Assembly: GCA_964596185.1 (NCBI GenBank)
Contig: CAZQUE010000017.1
Location: forward strand, 7,721-71,720
Direction: 5' to 3'
Origin: DYKG01 sp964596185
GTDB lineage: Bacteria; Muiribacteriota; Ozemobacteria; Ozemobacterales; Ozemobacteraceae
DNA: 64,000 nt
Shown here: positions 34,358 to 42,605 of the stretch, piece by piece
Layout: every line of letters starts with the position of its first letter
Numbering within the stretch: position 1 is the stretch's first letter
Program-made: the position numbers and the translations under genes
Notes under the pieces: model-generated
Seen by the model: only the letters and a program-made list of their open reading frames with translations
The model's database searches: none
What the model was told of the DNA's origin: nothing

Positions 34358-35761
34358 TTAATTTTCGTCAGGCGTTGAATTCTCTAATTCGACATTTTCG
34401 GGCTGAGAAGCGCTTTCAATCTCGTAGATCTCGGAAAACAGCTCAGCGAAATTTTCGCTGGCGAAAAACTCATTGTTGAATCTGTCGAGAATTTGCAGGA
34501 ATTCATCGCGAAAACTTTCTTCAACTGCCTGTTCGCTTTTGTTTATCTCTTGGAAAATTTGCAGTTGGCTGTCAAGACGCGCGAATATCAGCTGCAGATT
34601 GGAGGAAAACTTAAAACTTTCAGTTTTTTGCGGGTTAAGGTCGCGGTCGGGAAATTTTTGCAAGGCGGTAGCAATGTGAAAGCGGTTTTTGTCAATTTGC
34701 AGGGCCAATTTCTCTGAGTCTGCAAGGAATTGAGCCACATCTTCCTTCAGCTTCAATGCAAAAAAAGTGAACTTATTGAAAAAGTCGTCCAGATTCTGGT
34801 GGGTGTCACCGATGATGGCATTGAATCTCTTCAGTCTGGATGCTATTAACACTTTATTCATTTCAATGTTGTCGAGCAGATATTGATAATGTAGCAGAGC
34901 ATTTTCAAGTTGCAGGCGGTGTTGCGAAGCAATTTTCCGGGTCTTTTGCAGCTGCAGGCCAAGATTGTCGATCATTCGGCGATTTTGTTTGCGAATGAGG
35001 TTGTGAATATGTGAAATTCTGGTTTTTCGATTGGTAATTGTCTCGAAAGAAGCCAGAGTGTTTTCAGCCTCCTGAATTTGCTGCACAAAAATGTCTAGCA
35101 GCGCAAAGGAAAGCTGTAACCGGATTTTTAAATGTGCTATTGCCTGTCCGGGAGTCATTTCATCTTTGATAATCTTTGCAGAAAGAGAATCAATAAATTG
35201 TTTGGACCCGATTACGTCGGTTAGCAACAACCTGGGAAAAATAGCCATGCAAGAGTAGATTTGGCAAACGCCAGGGTCACGCAAGAGCAATTCAGTTTCG
35301 CGTCTGAATTTGCGGGGGTCCTTTTTTTCTTCCATGGCTATTGCCAGCAGCAATTCACGTTTTTGAGCGAGATTGCGCCGCACAAACCAATTCTGGGCGA
35401 GAAATTCAGCTAAAAGATTTTCTTCAACACCCAACCAAGGGTTGAGGAAGAGTTTGGCCGGTTTTGTAGGTTCTGCGGGTGCTTCGTTTTGGTCATCCGG
35501 GGTTGACGATTCTTCGGAAAGGGAAGTCAAATCATCAACCTCTGAGGTTCCCAGAGAATCTTCTCTGGCAGGTTCTGATGGGGTAGTCGTTTCGTCGACC
35601 TGAGCGTCGGACGTTTCCAGGTTTTTGTCTTCTAACTGCAGAGGAAATGATGCAGCTGATTCACTAATTTCAATTGTTTCATTTTCAGTATTTTGAGCCA
35701 GAACCGGCTGGTAAATGCTGACAATTCCGGCAATGAGAGCAACGACGATTGTTTTTGACAT
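34358..35761 (-). CDS. Hypothetical secreted coiled-coil protein
   Basis: 467 residues. A signal peptide (about 1-23, ending PVLAQ) is followed by a very acidic, Ser/Thr/Glu/Pro-rich linker (about 25-100) and then a long, almost entirely helical region with heptad-like spacing to the C-terminus. Two cysteines in VCQIYSC may pair. It probably sits in the periplasm or on the envelope; function unknown. ATG 35761 is chosen because it starts directly with the signal peptide. A strong promoter lies immediately upstream. Confidence 0.7.
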   Translation of the reverse strand: MSKTIVVALIAGIVSIYQPVLAQNTENETIEISESAASFPLQLEDKNLETSDAQVDETTTPSEPAREDSLGTSEVDDLTSLSEESSTPDDQNEAPAEPTKPAKLFLNPWLGVEENLLAEFLAQNWFVRRNLAQKRELLLAIAMEEKKDPRKFRRETELLLRDPGVCQIYSCMAIFPRLLLTDVIGSKQFIDSLSAKIIKDEMTPGQAIAHLKIRLQLSFALLDIFVQQIQEAENTLASFETITNRKTRISHIHNLIRKQNRRMIDNLGLQLQKTRKIASQHRLQLENALLHYQYLLDNIEMNKVLIASRLKRFNAIIGDTHQNLDDFFNKFTFFALKLKEDVAQFLADSEKLALQIDKNRFHIATALQKFPDRDLNPQKTESFKFSSNLQLIFARLDSQLQIFQEINKSEQAVEESFRDEFLQILDRFNNEFFASENFAELFSEIYEIESASQPENVELENSTPDEN

Positions 35762-35769
35762 AAGAAAAA

Positions 35770-35817
35770 CCCCGGCAGATAACTTTATTGTCACCAATTA
35801 TAAGCTTTGCTGCCGGG
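35770..35817 (-). terminator. Long-loop hairpin after the EF-hand-like repeat gene
   Basis: Minus strand stem CCCGGCAG (35810-35817) / CTGCCGGG (35771-35778), 31-nt loop, followed by GTTTTTC. It reads as a terminator for the gene ending at 35871, but the loop contains the next gene's -10 box. Confidence 0.4.
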
Positions 35818-35826
35818 AAACTTCAA
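35797..35826 (-). promoter_or_regulatory. Promoter of the secreted coiled-coil gene
   Basis: Minus strand: -35 TTGAAG (35821-35826), 18-base spacer, perfect -10 TATAAT (35797-35802), about 36 bases before the ATG at 35761. Confidence 0.55.
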
Positions 35827-35870
35827 GGGCAATCATGCCCCGAAGTGGGGAGTATTGAGAATGAAACGAA

Positions 35871-36410
35871 TTACTCGGAATCTCCAATCTTACCACCGCG
35901 ATACTTTCGGCTTGTCGAAAGTGGGGGAAATGCCAGCTGATTAGAAGCCTGGGCGGTGGCCACATTCCCATACCATGTATAGGTGCGGGTGATTGGGTTG
36001 AGGGTTGCATACATCTCAGCTTTGCCATCCCGGTCGGCGTCGACATAAATTTTGTCGGAAATGCCGTCATGGTCGATGTCGTATTCCCACTGGTCGATGC
36101 GGCCATCGAAATTGCGGTCATACTGATAATCATCCATGCGGGCATCGAAATTGCGGTCGGTTGCCCAGTAATCGCCTCGACCGTCACCATTGCGGTCGGC
36201 AACGATCAAATCGACGCGTCCATCGGCATTGCGGTCGTATTGTCCTGCGGCGATGATTGGTCCGGAATGAGCGTAAGCCATATCGGGACTCATCGAAGTC
36301 TGGGAAACCGATTCCCATTCGTCGACATCGAAATCTATGCTCTGGGAAGCGATTACCGCAACCGAGCAAATCAGGAAACTGAATAATAGAAGCAGTTTCG
36401 CGTTATGCAT
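35871..36410 (-). CDS. Secreted protein with six EF-hand-like 13-residue repeats
   Basis: 179 residues: a signal peptide (about 1-22), a short linker, then six consecutive 13-residue units (residues 59-136) of the form D-x-[ND]-x-D-[GA]-x-x-[DE] plus four residues ending in an aromatic or hydrophobic pair, for example DRNGDGRGDYWAT. The spacing of acidic and Gly residues matches calcium-binding loops of the EF-hand/dockerin/TSP3 kind. It is therefore a probable Ca2+-binding, rigid extracellular protein; binding is inferred. A basic C-terminal tail follows. ATG has GGAGG upstream. Single-gene unit with a terminator. Confidence 0.78.
   Translation of the reverse strand: MHNAKLLLLFSFLICSVAVIASQSIDFDVDEWESVSQTSMSPDMAYAHSGPIIAAGQYDRNADGRVDLIVADRNGDGRGDYWATDRNFDARMDDYQYDRNFDGRIDQWEYDIDHDGISDKIYVDADRDGKAEMYATLNPITRTYTWYGNVATAQASNQLAFPPLSTSRKYRGGKIGDSE
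36003..36236 (-). repeat. Six tandem 39-bp coding repeats
   Basis: DNA counterpart of the 13-residue units in the secreted protein. Units share the GACCGCAATGxCGAT-type core (seen on the plus strand as recurrent ATTGCGGTC) and diverge at the last two copies. Confidence 0.75.
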
Positions 36411-36475
36411 ACAAACCTCCGTGTAGAAGCATAACTTGATAAAGTATAAAAACTTGGATTATTGGCAAGAAGTTT

Positions 36476-38737
36476 TTACAAAAAGATCAGTCTGATGAAG
36501 GTGGTTTGCAGCAATATGGCCATAAACAAAGCGTTTAACGGCCAGCTTTTGAATCTGAGCCATAAAATTATCGATACCGAGGCTGCGCACAGGCCGAAAA
36601 AAGTTAGCCCGGCCGGAAAAAGTGCGGCGGTAGCGCATAAGCTCAACACAACCGCCAGTGTTTCCCTTTGTGGCATTGATATAAAAAGAATCGATCTGAA
36701 TGCCGTCTCAATGATAAAGGCAAGCAGGGTTAGAAAGGCTATTATCAGAATAAACCAGTAACTGGCCTGGCTAAGCTGAAGAAACTGCTGCCAGATCGGC
36801 AAATCTGCGAATTTGGCCAGCAATGGGGCGCTGAGGTCGGTCGCTCCGTAAAGAAAGGCTCTGACATTATCAGCCAGAACTCCAAGGTTGCCGGTACTTT
36901 TGTTTAACAGCAACATTGGGACTAAAAAGCCAAGCGGCACAGCCACAATGCCGGCAATTATGGGATGAGACCTGCTGAAAACCAGGGTTCTGAGTGCTTT
37001 GGCTCGGGTCGAAAAAAGATTTTTACCGGTCCAGGTGAAGATCGCCAGGAAAAAGACTATTCCGGCAATTACCCAGGCCCATAACCCGGTGTCCTGACCG
37101 GGGATTACCGCCCTGAAAAACTGTTTTACCGCCACTTCAGCCCCGACAAAGACCAGAATCAGCAAAACGTAGGGGGTGATCTTGTCGGGAGAGTTTGGCG
37201 AATTTTCCTGGTCGAGGCGAAAGCGCAAATAAAAGATGGCAATCTGGCGAATGAGAATGGCTGTCAGAAAAAAGATCAGCAGGTTGAAACTGCTTAATGA
37301 ATCAAGTTCTTTGATTGGTGCTGCCAGTAGCATCAATGCCAGAGCTGCTATTTTGCCGGTCAATGTCGAGCGCTGTTGCAGAATTTTTCCGGAGAAGTTG
37401 ACGAAAATAGCTGATATGGCTACCGAGATCCATACACAGGCTGCGGTGAAAAAGAAAATGTAGAAATATATGCGTATTGGCATCGCAAAATTCAGATACC
37501 GGAAACCAGCCATGGAAGCCGGCAGGAAGATCGCTTCAGCAATAATCAACCAGAAGGTGAACTTGCGTAGCAGAAATTCTCCAGGAGCTATCGGCAAACT
37601 TTCGATGATGGCAATTGATTTGCCCTCAGCGCCGATAGCGTTGATCGGTCCGAACATACAGAAATAAATGATTGCAGCATAAATCATGTTTAAAATCTGG
37701 GTTGAACCGGTTAAGCCCAATGCTTTGCGAAAAAAATACACTTCGAGAACGATAATCGTGATCGGCATGAATATGGCATTGATCAAAACGTTGAAGTCAC
37801 TGCGCAACAACAGCAGTTCTTTTTGCAAAAAGCCCCGAAGTATTCTATGTTTGCCCGTGGATTTGCGTTTTATCGCTGAATGAGAGCAGGTTAACCAGTT
37901 CAGCTTGATCAAAAAGTAGAAAATAACGCACCCGACGACAACCAGGGCAACCCAGAAGGCGGACCACCAGGCGTATTCGCTGCAGTTTCCGGCATTCATC
38001 AGGCTTACCGCCAGCCAACGCATGGGTTCCAGGGCCTTGAATAACGGAGAAGTGAAAGAGTCGGAGTATTCAATCAACCAGCTTAGCGATTGTGCCGGGA
38101 AGTTGCTTAGCAGCAGATAAGGGAAAAACGTTAGAAAAGCGCTGAAATACCCCAGGAGAGAGAAAAAATTGTTGATGCTGGCTTTGCGGAAAAAACGATT
38201 CATGGCGATGGTGAGAATGTTGATCGCAAGCCCTATCAGCAGGCTTATCTGCAAATAGATGGCGATTGCTGCCAGCAAGCCGGTAAAACTGAAGCCATCG
38301 CGCAAAACGATTCCGAGAATGCCGCTGAACATTATCAGCAGGCCGATATAATCGGTTAGCAGTCGTTCAAAAAGTTTGATTGCAATCAAACTCGATGGTG
38401 GTATCGGTAAGCTTACCAGATAGGCGAAATCTGAGCTCATTTGCCCTGTATTAAGACTATGTCCGGTTAAGAGATCGCCGGTGAAAACGATCAGGATCAG
38501 GTAAAGACTGATCAGTGCAAGAACCCATTCCAGTAAAAAATCGCCGAATGGCAGGGTCTGCATGGCGAAAACCAGATCTGAAGCCCCGGCTGAGATCGTG
38601 TAGGTCGTAATGGCAAGGGTAAGGAGTGCAGCAAAAACCCGGCCAACACTTTTCCAATTGATGAAAGAGTTGATCAACAGCCTTATTTTCAGGCGAAAAA
38701 GCACCGCGAGCGAACTGAAAAAATTTCGGTTGGTCAT
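36476..38737 (-). CDS. ABC-2-type permease, large polytopic membrane protein
   Basis: 753 residues with about 16 hydrophobic segments in two halves separated by a cytoplasmic loop (near KRKSTGKHRILRGFLQKELLLLRSDFN), a pattern seen in large ABC-2 permeases that pair with a separate ATPase. No ATPase gene lies next to it: upstream, 9 bases away, is the HEXXH-protein gene, downstream is the repeat-protein gene. The exported substrate is unknown; it could also be a non-ABC membrane protein, but QKELLLLRSD is typical of ABC-2 families. Start at 38737 places Met directly before the first amphipathic segment. Confidence 0.75.
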   Translation of the reverse strand: MTNRNFFSSLAVLFRLKIRLLINSFINWKSVGRVFAALLTLAITTYTISAGASDLVFAMQTLPFGDFLLEWVLALISLYLILIVFTGDLLTGHSLNTGQMSSDFAYLVSLPIPPSSLIAIKLFERLLTDYIGLLIMFSGILGIVLRDGFSFTGLLAAIAIYLQISLLIGLAINILTIAMNRFFRKASINNFFSLLGYFSAFLTFFPYLLLSNFPAQSLSWLIEYSDSFTSPLFKALEPMRWLAVSLMNAGNCSEYAWWSAFWVALVVVGCVIFYFLIKLNWLTCSHSAIKRKSTGKHRILRGFLQKELLLLRSDFNVLINAIFMPITIIVLEVYFFRKALGLTGSTQILNMIYAAIIYFCMFGPINAIGAEGKSIAIIESLPIAPGEFLLRKFTFWLIIAEAIFLPASMAGFRYLNFAMPIRIYFYIFFFTAACVWISVAISAIFVNFSGKILQQRSTLTGKIAALALMLLAAPIKELDSLSSFNLLIFFLTAILIRQIAIFYLRFRLDQENSPNSPDKITPYVLLILVFVGAEVAVKQFFRAVIPGQDTGLWAWVIAGIVFFLAIFTWTGKNLFSTRAKALRTLVFSRSHPIIAGIVAVPLGFLVPMLLLNKSTGNLGVLADNVRAFLYGATDLSAPLLAKFADLPIWQQFLQLSQASYWFILIIAFLTLLAFIIETAFRSILFISMPQRETLAVVLSLCATAALFPAGLTFFGLCAASVSIILWLRFKSWPLNALFMAILLQTTFIRLIFL

Positions 38738-38746
38738 TTTTACCCG

Positions 38747-39583
38747 TCAGAATGGCTTAAGGTATTTGCGCTCCAGATAGTATGCTTCTTTCTCCATGGG
38801 AATGTCAAAATCCTTGCTTTGCCCGTTCATATCAGCGATGGCGCATTGCAGACCCCAGCCGATACTCCAGTTGGTGTCGTCGATCCAGCCTTCACCGATC
38901 TGTTTTTTTGCTTCGGGCAGAAAGTAGCTGATGTTAGGCCAATCTATCATTGCTCGACGGTATTGAAAGGTGTGAACCAGTTCATGGCCCGCATGATTCC
39001 CGTTTTCATTGGTGATAAATGTGTTGGCATTGCTGTAAGCCAGGGCGCCGGCGCTGTTAATGGTGCCGTCAGCTCTTATCGGCCGCTTGAAAGCAAGAGT
39101 GCCATATTTTAACGAATTTTCCCAACTGAATCTTGAACCCTCGGCAAGATGTATCAATGGGGCAATGGTCGCATTGAGGGCAGGTTTGAATCTGACTCGG
39201 TCTTTGTTGGCTATGAGCCATACCGGACCGATATCCATGCGGTAAACGAATTCGTCACCCGCAGACTCAGCCAGCGAAGCCCCGAAATTGACCATAAGCT
39301 TGGCTTGCCAGGCCCGCCATGCCGGTTCATTTTCAATTCTCGGCGCAAGTTTGAAGCCCTGATACATGATGTAGCCACCAAAAATTGCCTGAACCACCGA
39401 TTTTATTATTGGCTTTTTTTCTCGATCTGCTTTATATGCTGCTTTTAAGGCTGGAATTCCCAGGTTGATCAGCAGCAAATCTCTTTCGCCGAAGGCGCGT
39501 GCTATCTTCATGGGTAGAAAAACCAGCATTGAAAATGTTACTGCAAGAAAGAGCATCAAAGATTTGGAACGGAAAAACTGCAA
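38747..39583 (-). CDS. Exported protein with HEXXH motif
   Basis: 278 residues with an N-terminal signal/anchor (about 8-30, ending IARA). The motif GHELVHTFQYRRAM (His200, Glu201, His204) fits a zinc-metalloprotease HEXXH helix, and GEGWIDD further on could supply the third ligand or simply be structural. The remainder is not assigned. The TTG start is supported by GAGG six bases upstream. The gene precedes the ABC-2-like permease by nine bases and is probably co-transcribed. Catalytic activity is inferred only from the motif. Confidence 0.68.
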   Translation of the reverse strand: MQFFRSKSLMLFLAVTFSMLVFLPMKIARAFGERDLLLINLGIPALKAAYKADREKKPIIKSVVQAIFGGYIMYQGFKLAPRIENEPAWRAWQAKLMVNFGASLAESAGDEFVYRMDIGPVWLIANKDRVRFKPALNATIAPLIHLAEGSRFSWENSLKYGTLAFKRPIRADGTINSAGALAYSNANTFITNENGNHAGHELVHTFQYRRAMIDWPNISYFLPEAKKQIGEGWIDDTNWSIGWGLQCAIADMNGQSKDFDIPMEKEAYYLERKYLKPF

Positions 39584-39647
39584 TTAAAACCTCGATTTGT
39601 TTTTTTGCAGTATCGGAATGAATAAGATAAACTTTAACTTTATTCGG

Positions 39648-40760
39648 TCAAAGTTGGTATTCTACTTTGATTTTGCCTTTCCAGATAACCTGTTCCGATC
39701 CGGTGATGAAGGCTAATTTCATTTCGATAACTCGAAGATAATGCGAATATGGCGAAACTTTGCGTAAAAAAGTATTGAGAGAGGCGAAATCGCGCGCCGC
39801 GATTTCATAAGTGACTTCGAGAACCTTGTTTTCCTTGTCTTTTTCAATAGAATCGCTGATGGCAATATCTGTTTCTTCGGCGGTATTCTTTACGAATTCG
39901 ACGTAGCTTGAAAGGGTTTTTACCTCAGGATTTTTCAGGGGCAGGCCATCGATGATGATTTTTGCATCGAGAGACTTGCCGTCTTTTCCGTCATCAGTTC
40001 TTTCTGCAGCATTACCACTGGCGTTTTTAAAAACATTCAAAATCGACTGTGACTCGGGCGGATTTGAAAATTTCATTTTGATCAGAAATGTGGCGTTATT
40101 GTCCGACCCCTGAAATTCTTCAGTCGAAAAACTAACCAGATTCTGACTCACCGGCTCTTTTAAAAAGCGTTCGATGATATCACATGATTTTTCGCCGACA
40201 GAAACCGGAGTTGGGCGATAAATGCCGGGAACGCCGACGAACTTTTCGGGTTGCGGCATTTTGGTAGAAAGTTTTTCAATGAAGCTTTTTATTTTAGCGC
40301 TGTCAGGATCTTTCTCTCTGGCGACGAGAATATTCTGCCAGGCCGTCATGTGATCGCCTTTTCGGGCGGCGATCACTGCCCGCATGAAACGCCCCCCACC
40401 ATGATCGGCTTGACGTTCAAAAACAAGCTCAAGTTCATCTATTGCCTTGGTATAGTTTTTCTTCATGAAATGGCGGTTGGCCAGCTTCATGTGAACGGTG
40501 ATGTGGCGGGTGTCCTGCTCAGAAAGAAGTTTTGGCGAAGTGTCGATGAAACGGCCGGTAGGAGTTGATGGCAGACTCAGATTAACCGAGCCTTCCGAGC
40601 CCTGGTCGCCGGATTTCCCGCCACTCGAAGATTGACCGGTATATTGTTGCGCTTTCTTTTCCAGAGCATCCCAGTCAATTTTTGCTGCTTCAATTGAAGA
40701 AACTGAAGCAGCCGCAAAAATTGCAGCCAGCATAAGGGCTCTGGAAGCGCGCTCAGGCAT
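39648..40760 (-). CDS. Secreted TPR-containing protein, C-terminal domain PilO-like
   Basis: 370 residues: a signal peptide (about 1-25), a Gly/Ser-rich linker, two or three TPR-like helical hairpins (ANRHFMKKNYTKAIDELELVF; about 75-140), and a C-terminal alpha/beta part (about 260-370) with FASLNTFLRKVSPYSHYLRVIEMKL, resembling the ferredoxin-like domains of PilO. ATG 40760 is chosen because it begins the signal peptide and overlaps the upstream STAS stop by eight bases. The role is unknown; a link to a pilus-like machine is inferred. Confidence 0.65.
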   Translation of the reverse strand: MPERASRALMLAAIFAAASVSSIEAAKIDWDALEKKAQQYTGQSSSGGKSGDQGSEGSVNLSLPSTPTGRFIDTSPKLLSEQDTRHITVHMKLANRHFMKKNYTKAIDELELVFERQADHGGGRFMRAVIAARKGDHMTAWQNILVAREKDPDSAKIKSFIEKLSTKMPQPEKFVGVPGIYRPTPVSVGEKSCDIIERFLKEPVSQNLVSFSTEEFQGSDNNATFLIKMKFSNPPESQSILNVFKNASGNAAERTDDGKDGKSLDAKIIIDGLPLKNPEVKTLSSYVEFVKNTAEETDIAISDSIEKDKENKVLEVTYEIAARDFASLNTFLRKVSPYSHYLRVIEMKLAFITGSEQVIWKGKIKVEYQL

Positions 40761-41109
40761 TTTCCGAAACGGCGCCGATAGCTTCAACCTCTGTGGGAAA
40801 GGCATCGCAGAGAGTCAAAACTCCGGTCATCTGCAAAGCTGTTTGTGTCAGCTTTGAAAGGCCGGTTATCGCTACTTCGCCGTCGTTGTAATCAATGATC
40901 TGAACCATGATGTCAAGAAGGGTGGAGAGCCCGGTACTGTTTATTACCGGAGTTTTTTCAAGGTTGAAAACGAAAAGGTTGTTGCCCTTGTCGATCAACT
41001 CCGAACATTTTTCCTTGAAGACTTTGCCTCCGGCGTCGTCAAGGTACCCTTCGGTTCTGACCACCAGAACTTTTCCAGATTGTACAATTTCAATGTTGAA
41101 TTCTGCCAT
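40753..41109 (-). CDS. STAS-domain protein (anti-sigma antagonist-like)
   Basis: 118 residues, single STAS domain: LVVRTEGYLDDAGG, VFNLEKTPVINSTGLSTLLD with Ser in the phosphorylation position, then EVAITGLSKLTQTALQMTGV. It is a second, clearly different paralogue of the STAS protein at 32763-33101. Here it sits between a PilN-like protein and a TPR protein, not with a phosphatase. It may regulate a membrane machine or share the phosphatase encoded at 29810. The SD is weak. Confidence 0.87.
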   Translation of the reverse strand: MAEFNIEIVQSGKVLVVRTEGYLDDAGGKVFKEKCSELIDKGNNLFVFNLEKTPVINSTGLSTLLDIMVQIIDYNDGEVAITGLSKLTQTALQMTGVLTLCDAFPTEVEAIGAVSENA

Positions 41110-41183
41110 ATACTGAATAATAGAGAGATTGCCGCAATCATGTCAAGAGATTTGTGCGCCCTTGAAATTGCAGGCAAATTGCA

Positions 41184-41903
41184 TCAAATTTTCCCCTTGC
41201 ATTCGATCCTGAACAGGGCTTCCTTGCCATGCGAGACCTGGTTGATGTTAAGAATCTGAAATTCTGATAAGCCCTTGAAGTCCAATAACCACTTGCCGAG
41301 TTGGAAAAAATGATCCGGGCTTTGCGCGTGACCACTGATTAATACCATTCCCTCTCTGGTGACTCTTATCGAATCAAGCCAGGCCGTGGTTGCCGGCTTT
41401 TTCGGTTGGCGATGATGTTTGAAGAAAAATCTCTCAAGAATGCCGGTAAAGAAAACGAATATTTTTGCGCGGCCCTTTTCAGAGTCTTTTTTATTGAGGT
41501 TGGCAGACGAAAAAATTTCCATACTCAGGTTCGTCAGAATAGGATTTAAAATTCGTGTATTATAAGAATGGCCTGACTCAAGAGTTATTTCGGTGGAACT
41601 CAGGTCGCAATTTTCAACGACCATTCCGGCGGTAATTCTGATGAGTTTTAATAATTCTGTCTGATTGGCGAGAAATCTGATCGTCAAATGAGTCTGGAAA
41701 CCATCATTTCTTGGGAGCCAATAGCCAAAAGATAGATCAATCAGCTGATTGCCGGGTCTTTGCAGATGACTGGTAATCTTATCGGTTATTGTCTTTTGAA
41801 CTTCGAGATTTCGAGTCTCGCTGGAAATGTTTTGTGCGTAAACAAATTCTGCCAAAAGGATCATTAAAAGAAACAAAAAGGCTCTAATGCCGGTTTTCTT
41901 CAT
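41184..41903 (-). CDS. Exported protein with PilN-like C-terminal domain
   Basis: 239 residues with a signal peptide (about 1-23, ending VYAQ). The C-terminal part (about 170-239) contains TAWLDSIRVTREGMVLISGHAQSP..., the WL-x-x-I...isG-x-A-x-S pattern of the fimbrial-assembly PilN domain, followed by FFQLGKWLLDF. PilN proteins normally have a cytoplasmic N-terminus and one TM helix; here a signal peptide seems to be present, so it may be a secreted relative. It lies 74 bases upstream of the STAS gene on the same strand. Confidence 0.62.
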   Translation of the reverse strand: MKKTGIRAFLFLLMILLAEFVYAQNISSETRNLEVQKTITDKITSHLQRPGNQLIDLSFGYWLPRNDGFQTHLTIRFLANQTELLKLIRITAGMVVENCDLSSTEITLESGHSYNTRILNPILTNLSMEIFSSANLNKKDSEKGRAKIFVFFTGILERFFFKHHRQPKKPATTAWLDSIRVTREGMVLISGHAQSPDHFFQLGKWLLDFKGLSEFQILNINQVSHGKEALFRIECKGKI

Positions 41904-42018
41904 GGTTCAGCCCTCGAATTGGTTGGGTTGTGTTAAAGTTATTGCAACGTTTTATAACAATAATTTCAATATACAATAATTCGGTACCGAAAAATGTTTG
42001 AAAATGTACAAAATTAGA

Positions 42019-42047
42019 TTGCTGGAATTTTAAAAAGGTGTTATACT
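42019..42047 (+). promoter_or_regulatory. Extended -10 promoter of the RRM gene
   Basis: -35 TTGCTG (42019-42024), 17-base spacer ending TGT, -10 TATACT (42042-42047): an extended -10 promoter with an about 75-nt leader before the ATG at 42130. Confidence 0.5.
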
Positions 42048-42129
42048 AATCTCAGTACATTTAATAAGCATTATTCTCCGGAATAAAGATTAGTAAGTGG
42101 ACAATATATTTATTCAGGAGAATTTTCAC

Positions 42130-42414
42130 ATGAAAATCTACGTCGGAAACCTTCCCTATTCTGTAAGAGACAGCGAACTCGAAGAAATGTTCACCACTTT
42201 TGGTGAAGTTACCAGCGCCACCGTTATCATCGAACGTGAAACCAACCGCTCAAAAGGCTTTGGTTTTGTCGAAATGGAAAACAACGCTGAAGCAACTACT
42301 GCTATCAACGAAATGAACAATCGTGAAATAAATGGCCGCGGTCTCAAAGTAAGCGAAGCCAAACCTCGCGAAGACAAACCCCGCCGCCCCAGAGGCTTCA
42401 ATAGCCGCTATTAA
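42130..42414 (+). CDS. Small RNA-binding protein with one RRM
   Basis: 94 residues, a single RNA-recognition motif: RNP2 IYVGNL at the N-terminus and RNP1 KGFGFVEM, ending in a basic tail rich in Arg, Lys and Pro that resembles the tails of cold-inducible bacterial and cyanobacterial Rbp proteins. It binds single-stranded RNA, probably as an RNA chaperone. ATG 42130 follows CAGGAGAA with good spacing; the frame extends to 42097 without SD. It has its own promoter and a very strong terminator, with high expression implied by A/C-ended codon choice. Confidence 0.92.
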   Translation: MKIYVGNLPYSVRDSELEEMFTTFGEVTSATVIIERETNRSKGFGFVEMENNAEATTAINEMNNREINGRGLKVSEAKPREDKPRRPRGFNSRY

Positions 42415-42428
42415 TCGGTAAAAAAAGG

Positions 42429-42462
42429 ACCGCCTCAATTCGTTGAGGCGGTTTTTTTTTTT
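42429..42462 (+). terminator. Strong intrinsic terminator with UUCG tetraloop
   Basis: Perfect 9-bp stem CCGCCTCAA / TTGAGGCGG closed by TTCG, followed by an eleven-base T run. An A run on the other side makes it potentially bidirectional. Confidence 0.9.
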
Positions 42463-42605
42463 GCCAATTTTTCAAATTGTCCGGATCTTCTGTCTAAAAC
42501 TCAATTTAGAAGAAGAACCCGGCTTTTTTTATATCAGTTTTTAAAATTTTAAATACTATCTAAATATGGTATTTCTGTAAGTGACTTAAAGTTGGAGTGA
42601 AATGC

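Noticed and set aside
36005..36386. Long plus-strand frames rich in Cys/His/Arg opposite the repeat gene
   Set aside because: They are by-products of the repeated GATCGCAATG-type codons on the minus strand; they have no start signals and no plausible product.
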